Positions 53,958 through 62,561 are shown, numbered from the stretch's first letter. The stretch: DNA of 64,000 bases from Micromonospora avicenniae (GCF_900156065.1 NZ_FTNF01000025.1:1-64000); one strand, 5' to 3'. A program made the numbers and translations. Notes: a model not told the origin generated them from the sequence alone.

Positions 53958-54803
53958 TTGTCGCAATCGATTCGCCGCGCGATCGACCTGATCCGTCGCT
54001 CCGCAGAGCACCCGCTGTCACTCACCGAGGCGGCGGACGTGCTGGGCGTCCACAAGTCCACAGCCCTGCGGATCCTGCAGACCTTGGAGTCCGCGCGCTT
54101 CGTTCGCCGCACCGGTGCGGGGACGTACGTGCTCGGCAGCGGCCTCATCGAACTGTCGGAGCTCGCGCTCGGCTCGATGGACCTGCGCCAGTTCGCCGCC
54201 ACGCACCTACGTGTGCTGCAGCGCGAGACCGGCCACACCGTCCACCTGGCGCAGCTGACCGGCGACGAGATCATCTACATCGACAAGGTGGACAGCCCGG
54301 CGTTCGACGCGGTGAAGCTGCCGTCCCGGATAGGGCGCGCGGTGTCGATCTACGCGAGCGCCGTCGGCAAGACGATCCTGGCCTACCTGCCGGCCGAGGA
54401 ACGAGACCGCCTTCTCTCCCACGTCACCTACGAGCGGTTCACCGACACCACCTTCGCCGACCGCGACTCCCTCGAAGCCGAACTCGCCCGCATCCGCGAA
54501 CACGGCTGGGCCACGGACAACGGCGAGCACGACGCGTACGTTATGTGCGTCGCCGCACCGGTCAGGGATTCGCGCGGGCGGGTCATCGCCGCCGCCTCGA
54601 TCACCGCGATCGAGGTCATCTCGAACCTCGACCAACTGAAGAGCAGTCTTCCGCTCCTCTTGGAGACCGCGAACCGGATCTCGCACGAACTCGGCTACAC
54701 ACCTGCGTCCTCGGCGGACCGTGATCCTGCCGAGGCCCGACGACCAGTCGGTCAACGCACGCCGGCAGACGTGCGAAGCGAGTCGATGGATCTGACTGCC
54801 TGA
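53958..54803 (+). CDS. IclR-family regulator of the pentonate operon
   Basis: 281 residues from a TTG with AAGGGAG nine bases upstream; the longer frame lacks a ribosome site and crosses the operator. Winged helix: LSLTEAADVLGVHKSTALRILQTLESARF. The effector domain (about 80-250) has GHTVHLAQLTGDEIIYIDKV and AVSIYASAVGKTILAYLP, typical IclR. IclR regulators commonly control sugar-acid catabolism next door, and this gene is divergent from the SBP-permease-dehydratase operon, with a spacer full of repeats. Confidence 0.93.
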   Translation: MSQSIRRAIDLIRRSAEHPLSLTEAADVLGVHKSTALRILQTLESARFVRRTGAGTYVLGSGLIELSELALGSMDLRQFAATHLRVLQRETGHTVHLAQLTGDEIIYIDKVDSPAFDAVKLPSRIGRAVSIYASAVGKTILAYLPAEERDRLLSHVTYERFTDTTFADRDSLEAELARIREHGWATDNGEHDAYVMCVAAPVRDSRGRVIAAASITAIEVISNLDQLKSSLPLLLETANRISHELGYTPASSADRDPAEARRPVGQRTPADVRSESMDLTA

Positions 54804-54921
54804 GCCCGGCCTCTCAGGCGGGCGCCGTCCGTGCGACCGCCCGCGGAGCACAGGCGGTGCGCTGGGCGGCAACGACGCGCAGAGCATCGGCGCCGGCGCT
54901 GTATCCGGGCGCTGAACTGCA

Positions 54922-54958
54922 GGTGGCGGCGGCCCGGTGATGCCGAGCCGCCGCCACC
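54922..54958. terminator. Bidirectional terminator between iclR and GH43 gene
   Basis: Perfect 12-bp stem GGTGGCGGCGGC/GCCGCCGCCACC with a 13-base loop, ending 10 bases before the stop of the convergent GH43 gene. Confidence 0.75.
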
Positions 54959-54968
54959 ATCGCGATGA

Positions 54969-57371
54969 TCAGCCGCAGGAGCGGGCGGCGTAGCTCGCCG
55001 TGAACGACGCCGACACCGGCTCGCCGTCGACGGTCGCCGTGGCCGTCACCGTCACCTCACCCGCCGGCACGCTGGCCGCCGCGGTGGGGAACGACCGGAA
55101 CTTCTCCTTGCCGGGCGGCACCGACCCGAACGGCCGCGTCCCGTACGCCGACTCCGCCGACGCCGACACGTGGACCGCCTCGTTGTTCGCCGTCCGGACC
55201 GTGACCATCACCTTCTCGCCGACACAGCGGGTGTCCGCGGTCACCGACAGGTCGAGCGGGGGTACGGCCTCGAACGCCCAGGAGTCGATCTCGAAGAGGT
55301 CCTCACCAGCCGGGCCGCGGTAGGTGAAGTAGACGTCGTGCACGCCGGACGCGCCCTGGAGGTCGGCGGTCACCTCGGCCCAGTCGCCGGTCGGCGTGTC
55401 GACCTGGATGGTGCCGACCACCGGGCCAGCGACGTCATCCAACCGCACCTCGATGCGTCCGCCGGCGGCGAGCGCACGCACCTTGGCCGTCACGCTGGCC
55501 GCGCCGTCGGCGCCGAAGTCGACCGACGACAGCGCCGTCCAGTCCGCGTCGTCGATGTCACGCACCACCAGGTTCGGTGCCGCGGTGCCGAACTCGGCGG
55601 AGGCGCCGTCGACCTTCGCGGTCGCGATGCCCTTGCTCCAGCCCAGGGTCTCCGCCTCGAACACCCGGTAGGGGTCGAAGTTGCGCACCTGGTCGACCCC
55701 GGCGTAGTCGCCGACGACCTGCTGGATGGTGCCGTCCGGGTTGAACGTCAGCTCCTGCAGGTGGGGGCTGCGGTACCCCTGGGTGGTGTTGCCGTTGATC
55801 CGCTTGTTCAGCGTCGGCGCGTGGTACGTGAAGTAGTACTTGCCCTCGAACTCGAACACCGACTGGTGGTTGTTGCCGCCGGTGCCGGCGCCGAAGAACT
55901 GCGACTGATTCGGGAACAGCACACCGGCGTAGGTCTCCTTCGGCCACGACATCGGGTCGTCGGAGATCATGTAGCCGATCTGGCCGCCGCCGGGGTAACC
56001 GGGCACGCGCGGCTGGTTACCGCCGAAGTCGTTGCCGCCGAAGTGCGAGGAGTACGAGAAGTAGTACTTGCCCTCCCGCTTGAACACATGACCCGCCTCG
56101 AAGGCGACCGGGGCGTCGACCACGACCGCGGATCCCTCGGTGGAGACCATGTCGTCACCCAGCTTGATCCCCCGCAGGTTCTTCGGGTTGTTGAACCGCT
56201 CGACCGGCGGCAGGCTCGTCGACGCCGGGCCGCCACCGAAGTAGAGGTACGCCTGGCCGTCGTCGTCCACCAGCGGCGCCGGGTCGAACTTCCAGGCGAC
56301 GGTCTCCGCGCCGGGAGTGCCACCGTTGATCAGGGTGCTGGTGCGCTCGCTGGTCCACGGGCCGACCGGTGAACTGCCGGTGATCACGTTGCTCGAGCCG
56401 CCACCGTTGGCGTAGTAGAGGAAGAACTTCTCCTGCCCGTTCACGACCTTCTTCGCCATGCCGGGCGCCCACGAGTTGCCGGTGAACGGCGCCACGCCGT
56501 TCGGGCCGGCCACCTGGATCTCACCGTGGTCCGTCCAGTTGACCAGGTCGGTGGAGGAGATCACGGTGATCTGGTTGATGTCGCCGTAGTTGATGCCCGG
56601 GGAGACACCGGTGGACGGGTTGGGGGCGTACCCCTGGGTGTCGTTGGTCATGTATAGGTACACCCGGCCGTCGTGCACGAAGCCGAACCCGTCGGCGCCG
56701 AACTTGTGCCCGATGAGCGGGTTGTGCTCGCCGGGGAGTTTGCCGACCACCTCGATGGTCTTCGACACGACGTATTCCTGGAGCGTCACGTCGTCGACCT
56801 TGAAGTCCATGAGGTGGGTGTCCGGTGCGCTCGACGGGGTCGACGTCCACGGCGTCTCGACGAAGATCCGCGCGGTGCTGACATTCTGCCCAGCGGGGAT
56901 CGTGAAGGTGCCCTGGATGAGTCCCCACTGCCCGCGCGGCACGGTGACCGTGCCGAGGTTGGTGTACGTGGAGCCGCCGTAGTGCATGGTGACGAAGAAC
57001 TGCTTGGTCGACGGGCTGTTCGGGTTCTCGTACTTCACCTGCGCAGTGACCAGGTAGGTCTTGCCGGCCTGCACCTTGCCGGAGAGGTCCTGCATCGGGC
57101 CGGAACCGGTCGTGCTCCGGTTGGTGACGAGCACCGCGCTCGTACCGGAGTGGGCGTCCGTCGTGGTCGACAGCGCGGCGGTGTCGGCGGCGTTGCCGTT
57201 GTTCGCGAACCAACCGGCGAGGCCGTCCTCGAACCCGCCGTTCACGATGAGGTTCGAGCTGGCCGCCTGGACGGGCGCCGCCGCGACGGCGCCGGATCCC
57301 ATCACCAGTGCGACGACCGCCGCGACGGCGGTGATCCGCCGTCGAGTCGATCTCAGCAGACGTTGTTCCAC
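54969..57371 (-). CDS. Secreted GH43 arabinofuranosidase/arabinanase-like enzyme with CBMs
   Basis: 800 residues from a GTG with AAGGAGG upstream. Signal peptide to about 36, then a CBM4_9-type domain (about 40-205, NLIVNGGFEDGLAGW). The GH43 beta-propeller (about 215-560) has GADGFGFVHDGRVYLYMTND with the base Asp, KFDPAPLVDDDGQAYLYFGG and EAGHVFKREGKYYFSYSS with the probable acid Glu. A CBM6-like domain (about 570-705) and a 95-residue C-terminal module with TRC and RSC cysteines follow. The architecture suits arabinoxylan or arabinan side-chain removal outside the cell. The base-Asp motif is ADG rather than the usual ADP. Confidence 0.9.
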   Translation of the reverse strand: MEQRLLRSTRRRITAVAAVVALVMGSGAVAAAPVQAASSNLIVNGGFEDGLAGWFANNGNAADTAALSTTTDAHSGTSAVLVTNRSTTGSGPMQDLSGKVQAGKTYLVTAQVKYENPNSPSTKQFFVTMHYGGSTYTNLGTVTVPRGQWGLIQGTFTIPAGQNVSTARIFVETPWTSTPSSAPDTHLMDFKVDDVTLQEYVVSKTIEVVGKLPGEHNPLIGHKFGADGFGFVHDGRVYLYMTNDTQGYAPNPSTGVSPGINYGDINQITVISSTDLVNWTDHGEIQVAGPNGVAPFTGNSWAPGMAKKVVNGQEKFFLYYANGGGSSNVITGSSPVGPWTSERTSTLINGGTPGAETVAWKFDPAPLVDDDGQAYLYFGGGPASTSLPPVERFNNPKNLRGIKLGDDMVSTEGSAVVVDAPVAFEAGHVFKREGKYYFSYSSHFGGNDFGGNQPRVPGYPGGGQIGYMISDDPMSWPKETYAGVLFPNQSQFFGAGTGGNNHQSVFEFEGKYYFTYHAPTLNKRINGNTTQGYRSPHLQELTFNPDGTIQQVVGDYAGVDQVRNFDPYRVFEAETLGWSKGIATAKVDGASAEFGTAAPNLVVRDIDDADWTALSSVDFGADGAASVTAKVRALAAGGRIEVRLDDVAGPVVGTIQVDTPTGDWAEVTADLQGASGVHDVYFTYRGPAGEDLFEIDSWAFEAVPPLDLSVTADTRCVGEKVMVTVRTANNEAVHVSASAESAYGTRPFGSVPPGKEKFRSFPTAAASVPAGEVTVTATATVDGEPVSASFTASYAARSCG

Positions 57372-57397
57372 GACACTTCCTCCTTGATCTGCGAGGT

Positions 57398-57414
57398 GAA
57401 CCGGGAAACGGTTC
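57398..57414. promoter_or_regulatory. LacI-like operator before the GH43/CBM gene
   Basis: GAACC-N7-GGTTC; within it GAAACGGTTC (57405-57414) is a GAAnCGnTTC dyad centred on CG, a common LacI-family operator form, 34 bases before the GTG start. It differs from operators A-C. Confidence 0.45.
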
Positions 57415-57526
57415 GTGGGTGCCCGGTGTCGGTTGCGGTACGGCCCGGAGCGGATCCGGTCGCTGAGCGGGCCGCCGTCGGGGTGCGTCGGCCGGCTCGA
57501 CCGGAGCCAGGGGGTGTGTTGGAGGG

Positions 57527-57559
57527 CGGGGCGGCCCGAGGCTCAGCCGGGCCGCCCCG
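57527..57559 (-). terminator. Terminator after the large GH43 gene
   Basis: 11-bp stem CGGGGCGGCCC/GGGCCGCCCCG, nine bases after the stop of the upstream minus-strand GH43 gene, separating it from the next GH43 gene. Confidence 0.7.
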
Positions 57560-57567
57560 TCCGTCAC

Positions 57568-60500
57568 TCAGTCACAGGATCGTGCCTCGTACGGTGCCGT
57601 CACCGTCACCTCGGCCGGCACGCCGTTCAGCCTCGCCGACCCGGTCACCGTCAATTCGCCGGCCGGCACACGTGCCGCGCCCGTCGGGAAGACCCGGGAC
57701 TTCTGCTTCCCCGCCGGCAGCACCCCGAACGGCGTCTGTCCGTACGCCGAGGTCGCCGAAGCCCTGACCTGGACCGTTTCGTTGTTCGTGACCTGCACCG
57801 TCACCATCGCCCTGCCGTCGGCGCACCGGGTGCCGGCGACGACGGACAGGTCCAACGACGGCGTGTCGGTCCTGAGCACGCCGAGTCGGGCGAGCTGGTA
57901 GCTGAGTGCCCGCTCCGGCGCGTCGATCTGGTTCTGGCTGCCGAACCCACCGGCCCGCGCCGCCTTCGCGCCGGCGAGCGCGGCCTGCATCGCCGCCCAC
58001 GCGTCCTTCGGGTAGTAGTGCTTGTCGAGCGTGCCGGCGTGCGCGATGGCCGCGTCGAGGTCGGTGGTGTCGAGCGGCAGGCCCTGCGCGGTCAGCTTGT
58101 CGCTGAGCAGGTAGTAGTCGAAGTCGACATGTCCACCGGTCTCCTGGGTCGCGTAGTTGAACAAGCCGACCCGGTGCCCCATGAAGTGGGCGAGGCTGCC
58201 GTCCAGCGTCTGCGGGCCGACCCGGCTGCCCAGGCGCGTCCAGTTGAGCCCGTCGAGGCTGTAGTAGAAGGTCGTCCACAGCTGGCCGACGGGGGACGCG
58301 AAGTCCAGGTCGGCCTTCAGGTACACCTCGGTCGCGTCCCCCAGCGACACGGTCGTGCCCGGCAGGAAGTTCTCCAGCGTCGCCTGGTCGAGGTCGACCG
58401 CGAACGGCTGGACCCGGTTGACGATCCCGAGGGTGTTCGCACCGCCGGTGCGCTTGACCGCCACGTACGAGAATCCGCGGTTGTAGGCGGCCAGGCCGGC
58501 GACATCGCCGTTCTTCATCCCGCCGATGTCCAGCTTGGTCTCCGCCGACTGCCGCGGCCCGAACGTACGCTGCGACAGCGTGTTCCGGGCCTCCTCGAAC
58601 CAGGCCAGCTCGGCGCGGTTGGAGAGCTTCGTGTAGACGTACTTGCCGGTCACCACCTTGCCGGTCGTCAGCCGCAGCCATCCGTCCCGGTCGGTGAGCG
58701 ACCAGTACCGGTTGTCGGGCGCGTGGTTCCACTGCCACGCCACGTCCAGGCGCGACCCGTTGGGCTTGATCTCCTCCTCCGTCGGGTACTCGGCCGTCAC
58801 CGGCTGCCCGATGATCGAGACGTCGTCGATCAGGTACTCGACGCTCGACGACGGCGGCTGCGGGTTGGCCCACGGCGTCTCCACCGCGAACTTGAAGTTG
58901 TCCAGGTTCGCCGTCGCCGGCACCGTGTACTGGCCCGACACCGTCGTCCACTGCCCGACCGGCACGCTCCTGGACGCCATGACCTGCACGCCCGCACCCC
59001 AGTCAGCGGCCAGGTTGAACTGCACCGCGCTCGGGCCGGAGGTGTACTTGATCTTCGCGGAGACGGTGTAGGTCAAGCCGTGCTGCATCTTGCCGTTGAG
59101 GAACTGGTTCGGACCGGAACCGTTGAGGGTCCGGTTGCTCACCTTCAACGCCGCCGATCCCGCAGCCGGATCGGCCGAGCCCAGGCTGACCGTCGCACCG
59201 TACTGAGCGCCCCACGGCGACACCGATCCGGACTCGAAACCGGGATTCTGCAGAAGCTCGACGCCGATGAGGGACTCGTCGTATTCGGGCGGCTCCGGGA
59301 TCGCCCACTCCTCGTCCGTGTACTTCCTGTGCGGCGCGTCGTTGGCGAAGTCATCCGAGGCGACGACGCTCTTCTGCCGCTCGAACAGCTCATCGGCCGG
59401 GCTGAGCTTGATCGGCTTTTCGAACACACCGTCCACCGGTACGACCCCGTTGTTGCCGAAGGTCGGCCAGCCGTCCTGCCACGTGGCCGGGATGAGCGCC
59501 GGGATGCGGCCGATCGGGAACGTGTCGCGGAAGAACATGCCGTACCAGTCGGTCCCGCCGCCCTCGCGGGAGATCGGCACCAGGCTGCCCTGCGCGAAGC
59601 CGTTCGAGTTGAGCACCCCACGCGCCTCGTACGTGTTCACGCCGCCCGCGGACGTGTAGCGCCCGAGCAGATCTCGTGAGCGGAACATGACCACCTGGCG
59701 CCCCTGGCCCGAAGGCCAGGTGATGATGACCGCGTAGTAGTAGCCGTCGATGTAGTAGAACTGGGCGCCCTCGAACAGGCCGCCGATGAACGGCTTACCG
59801 GCGTAGTCGTTCGCCGTGAAGATGTTGGAGTAGGTCTGCTCGATGGCGGTCAGGTCGGAGTTGAGACGTACCGCGCTCGTCCCGCCGGAGCCGTAGAAGA
59901 TGTACGCCGTACCGTCGACATCGAAGAAGAGTGACGGGTCGTGCAGGCCACGACCCAGCGGGGTGCGCTGCCACGCCCCGTTGTCGATGTCGTCGGTGCG
60001 GTAGAGGTACGCCCCACCGAGGTTGTTCGTGTTGAAGACGACGTAGAACATGCCGTCGTGGTAACGCAGCGACGACGCCCACTGGCCCTGACCGTACGAG
60101 TTCTGCCCGTTGCGCAGCGAGAACGCGTCACCGATGCTCGCCCGATCGAACACGTAGTTGACGATCTCCCAGTTCACCAGGTCGTAGGACTTCATGATCG
60201 GCGCACCGGGGCTCAGGTGCATCGTCGTGCTGATCATGTAGTAGACGTCCCGGCCCTCGTCGTTCTCCGCGGCGGGGACCCGCTCCACGCTGATGTCCGG
60301 CACGTCGGAGTTGAGCAGCGGCACCGAGTACGAGCCGTCACCCTTGTCGGTCGACGTGTACGACGACCGGGGCGACCATCCTTCGGCGGCAGACGCCACG
60401 CCGGCCGGCGCCATCAGACCGGCGCACACGAGCGCACCGATCGTCGCGATCGAGAGTCCACGCACGCTCTTGTGCCGGGTCACACCGGCACTCAAGTGCT

Positions 60501-60630
60501 TCACCAGGGCGGCGGCGAGAACCAGAACGACGGCGACAACCCCGGCCGCTGGTGCGGCCATCGTCAGGGCCAGCACCGCCACGGCTACTGATGCCCCGAC
60601 ACATAACCGGGACACCCTTCGGTTGCTCAT
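57568..60630 (-). CDS. Large secreted GH43 beta-xylosidase-like enzyme with internal CBM
   Basis: 1020 residues. After an unusual N-terminus with three hydrophobic stretches (about 10-25, 28-44 and a signal-like one at 60-81), the GH43 propeller (about 95-430) has DVPDISVERV (base Asp), GLHDPSLFFDVDGTAYIFYG and GLFEGAQFYYIDGYYYAV (acid Glu). A CBM4_9-type domain (about 460-620) stands between the propeller and a GH43_C2-like beta-sandwich (about 630-855). A FIVAR-like helical domain (about 860-920) and the same 95-residue C-terminal module as in the neighbouring GH43 protein follow. The ATG has GGAG upstream; a GTG at 60483 would give a conventional signal peptide and is a real alternative. 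Confidence 0.88.
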   Translation of the reverse strand: MSNRRVSRLCVGASVAVAVLALTMAAPAAGVVAVVLVLAAALVKHLSAGVTRHKSVRGLSIATIGALVCAGLMAPAGVASAAEGWSPRSSYTSTDKGDGSYSVPLLNSDVPDISVERVPAAENDEGRDVYYMISTTMHLSPGAPIMKSYDLVNWEIVNYVFDRASIGDAFSLRNGQNSYGQGQWASSLRYHDGMFYVVFNTNNLGGAYLYRTDDIDNGAWQRTPLGRGLHDPSLFFDVDGTAYIFYGSGGTSAVRLNSDLTAIEQTYSNIFTANDYAGKPFIGGLFEGAQFYYIDGYYYAVIITWPSGQGRQVVMFRSRDLLGRYTSAGGVNTYEARGVLNSNGFAQGSLVPISREGGGTDWYGMFFRDTFPIGRIPALIPATWQDGWPTFGNNGVVPVDGVFEKPIKLSPADELFERQKSVVASDDFANDAPHRKYTDEEWAIPEPPEYDESLIGVELLQNPGFESGSVSPWGAQYGATVSLGSADPAAGSAALKVSNRTLNGSGPNQFLNGKMQHGLTYTVSAKIKYTSGPSAVQFNLAADWGAGVQVMASRSVPVGQWTTVSGQYTVPATANLDNFKFAVETPWANPQPPSSSVEYLIDDVSIIGQPVTAEYPTEEEIKPNGSRLDVAWQWNHAPDNRYWSLTDRDGWLRLTTGKVVTGKYVYTKLSNRAELAWFEEARNTLSQRTFGPRQSAETKLDIGGMKNGDVAGLAAYNRGFSYVAVKRTGGANTLGIVNRVQPFAVDLDQATLENFLPGTTVSLGDATEVYLKADLDFASPVGQLWTTFYYSLDGLNWTRLGSRVGPQTLDGSLAHFMGHRVGLFNYATQETGGHVDFDYYLLSDKLTAQGLPLDTTDLDAAIAHAGTLDKHYYPKDAWAAMQAALAGAKAARAGGFGSQNQIDAPERALSYQLARLGVLRTDTPSLDLSVVAGTRCADGRAMVTVQVTNNETVQVRASATSAYGQTPFGVLPAGKQKSRVFPTGAARVPAGELTVTGSARLNGVPAEVTVTAPYEARSCD

Positions 60631-60641
60631 GATGTCTCCAC

Positions 60642-60655
60642 TGTTAACGGTAACA
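60642..60655. promoter_or_regulatory. LacI-like operator D before the large GH43 gene
   Basis: TGTTAACGGTAACA, with TGTTA/TAACA arms around a CG-containing centre, 11 bases before the ATG at 60630. It matches operator C at 10 of 14 positions. A related half-site TGTTAACG occurs at 61010-61017. Confidence 0.6.
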
Positions 60656-61161
60656 TTCTACGGTGCCCCATTGAAACATCGATGAAAAACACTGTCAACG
60701 GCGCTGGGTGCGCTCCTCCCGGGTGACGCCGGGCGGGCCGCGCCCCCGAAAGACGGCGATTGTCCGCTTTGGACAGATGCTCGGTGACCCGGATTCGAGC
60801 ACGCCGAGCCGGATGCCCGCGCCGGTAGACCACGACGCTCAACTGCGCAGGGCCGCCTGACCCGTGGCCACTTCCTCGGCGGGACAAAAGGCTCGGCACG
60901 ATGAATCGTGCACCGCACAGGTCGTCCTGTTTCAGGCGGGCGTTCCACCGCTCCAGGTCGTCCTCGGCAATCCATTGAGGCCTGCGAATCGAGGTTCGCG
61001 GCCCACGATTGTTAACGCTCTCACCCTGACTGGCGGGCGAGGTCCGTCCGCGTCAGCGAAACCGCCTCGGGCTCCGATGCCGGTTGACCCGCCTCTTGAA
61101 TGGTCACGCCGTGCAGGTCTGTCGGAATCTCGGGCCGGGCGACGGCGTGACGGCCGGCGAC

Positions 61162-61224
61162 AGACACTTCGCCGCAGCGCCTCGACGCCGCGGCAAGAGA
61201 CACTTCGCCGCGGCGTCGAGGCGC
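61162..61224. repeat. 18-bp perfect inverted repeat with flanking direct repeat
   Basis: Arms of 18 bases (GCGCCTCGACGCCGCGGC, 61177-61194, and its complement, 61207-61224) around a 12-base loop. AGACACTTCGCCGC occurs twice, at 61162-61175 and 61198-61211, the second copy running through the loop into the right arm. It lies in the 773-bp gap between the large GH43 gene and the Rv2466c-like gene, where I see no coding sequence. It could be a terminator, an RNA structure or a small repeat element. Confidence 0.55.
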
Positions 61225-61323
61225 ACGGCTCGCCATGGCCGCAACCGGGCCGGCGACGAGAAGAGAGGTGCGTCCACCGAGGCCACCTCCAAGGGGAGGC
61301 AACGGGGCCGTGGGCAGGGCCAC

Positions 61324-61357
61324 GCGCGGGGCCGCGCCGTGGATCACGGCCCCGCGC
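61324..61357 (-). terminator. Terminator after the Rv2466c-like gene
   Basis: Perfect 11-bp stem GCGCGGGGCCG/CGGCCCCGCGC with a 12-base loop, about 46 bases after the minus-strand stop at 61404. Confidence 0.65.
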
Positions 61358-61403
61358 GGCGGCCCGACCGGCGATGGGCGTGTTCTCTAATCACCGTGAA
61401 GAA

Positions 61404-62030
61404 CTACGCGAAACTGAGGTCCTCAGCCCGGGCGCGCTTCAGTTCGGAGAACGCTCGACAGCCTGCGAGTAGGCGGACGCCGTCGAAGACGCGCAGAGCC
61501 TCTTCGCCGCGGGGGATCGAGGTCAGCACGGGGCCGAAGAAGGCGACGTCATCGACGGCGATCGTCGGGGTACCGAGATCCTCGCCGACGAGTTGCTGTG
61601 CGCGGGCGGTGCTCGCCCGCATCTCCTGGTCGAAGTCGCTTCGATGAGCCGCGTCGGCCAGTTCGACGGGCAGGCCCGCCTCCGCCAGGGCCGCCGGGAT
61701 GACGGTGTCGAAGTCCTTGTCGGCCTGGTCGTGGATCCGGCGCCCGAGTGCCGGGTACAGCCGGGCGAGGGCAGCGGCGCCGTGTTGTGCGACTACCGCC
61801 GCGCACACCCGCGCCGGGCCCCAGGCTCGGTCGTTGAATTCGCGGTACCAGGGCTCCAGGTCGCGATGCTCGTTGATCACCGCGAGGCTCAGCACCTCGA
61901 ACCGCAGCTCGATCGGACGCATCCGCGCTACCTCCATCAGCCAGCGCGAGGTGATCCAGGCGAACGGACAGGATGGGTCCACGTACGTCGTCACCACCGA
62001 GGCCGACGTACCATCAAAGTTATCTTCCAC
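61404..62030 (-). CDS. DsbA-fold protein related to mycothiol-dependent Rv2466c, CPFA active site
   Basis: 208 residues from a GTG at 62030, matching the length of Rv2466c of M. tuberculosis as I recall it. Homologous text includes WITSRWLMEVARM, VLSLAVINEH, RAWGPARV, GEDLGTPTIAVDDVAFFGPVL and IPRGEEALRVFDG. The thioredoxin motif, CPWC in Rv2466c, is CPFA here (Cys21, Ala24): the first cysteine is kept and the second lost, so it could only work by a monothiol mechanism. It is divergent from a MarR regulator; the start codon lies inside the first tandem palindrome. A GTG at 62051 is an alternative. Confidence 0.82.
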   Translation of the reverse strand: MEDNFDGTSASVVTTYVDPSCPFAWITSRWLMEVARMRPIELRFEVLSLAVINEHRDLEPWYREFNDRAWGPARVCAAVVAQHGAAALARLYPALGRRIHDQADKDFDTVIPAALAEAGLPVELADAAHRSDFDQEMRASTARAQQLVGEDLGTPTIAVDDVAFFGPVLTSIPRGEEALRVFDGVRLLAGCRAFSELKRARAEDLSFA

Positions 62031-62060
62031 GGAAGAGAATTTATCTTCCACGGAAGGTAA
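62020..62060. promoter_or_regulatory. Tandem palindromes, probable MarR operators
   Basis: Two copies of TTATCTTCCACGGAAG start at 62020 and 62041, exactly 21 bp apart. Each has the perfect core CTTCC-AC-GGAAG; copy 2 extends to a near-perfect 20-bp palindrome ending GGTAA. They fill the space between the divergent Rv2466c-like and marR genes and overlap the start of the former. Confidence 0.75.
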
Positions 62061-62069
62061 GATGCAAGA

Positions 62070-62561
62070 GTGGATGAGGACCGCATCGCCGAGATCGTTG
62101 GTCAGTGGCGCCGTGAACGACCGGACCTCGACGCCAGTCCGTTGCTGATCATCGGGCGGATCCAACAGCTGGCCGAGGCGCTCGACGCTGCCCTGCGGCC
62201 GACGTTCGCCGCGGCAGATCTCGGCAATGGCGACTTCAACGTGCTCGCGGCCCTACGCCGAGAGGGCGAGCCGTACACGCTAACAGCGGGTCAGCTGAGC
62301 CAGCGGATGCTTGTCACCACCGGCGCGGTGACCAAGCGGGTGGATCGGCTGATCGCCCGAGGCCTCGTGTCACGCTCGGTCTCGGCAGCCGACGCCCGCG
62401 GCAGAGTGGTGGGGTTGACCCCGGCCGGAGTCACGTTGACCGACCAGCTCATCGAGAAGCATCTGGCCAACGAGGAGGCCGTGCTCCGCGGCCTCACCGA
62501 CAATGACCGCAGAGCGCTCGAGCACCTACTGGCGACGCTCGCCCGAACCGTGACTCCCTGA
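62070..62561 (+). CDS. MarR-family regulator
   Basis: 163 residues from a GTG only 10 bases after the second palindrome, so it is probably autorepressed. Winged helix: LGNGDFNVLAALRREGEPYTLTAGQLSQRM, then TTGAVTKRVDRLIARGLVSRS and ADARGRVVGLTPAG as the wing. It should respond to an electrophile, oxidant or phenolic ligand, given its divergent DsbA-fold neighbour. No cysteine is present, so thiol sensing is unlikely and a small ligand is favoured. Confidence 0.93.
   Translation: MDEDRIAEIVGQWRRERPDLDASPLLIIGRIQQLAEALDAALRPTFAAADLGNGDFNVLAALRREGEPYTLTAGQLSQRMLVTTGAVTKRVDRLIARGLVSRSVSAADARGRVVGLTPAGVTLTDQLIEKHLANEEAVLRGLTDNDRRALEHLLATLARTVTP

Noticed and set aside
57415..59679. 754-codon plus-strand frame antisense to the large GH43 gene
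   Set aside because: It is a GC-driven mirror frame; the sequence is Arg/Val/Gly-rich without motifs, while the minus strand encodes clear GH43, CBM and C2 domains.
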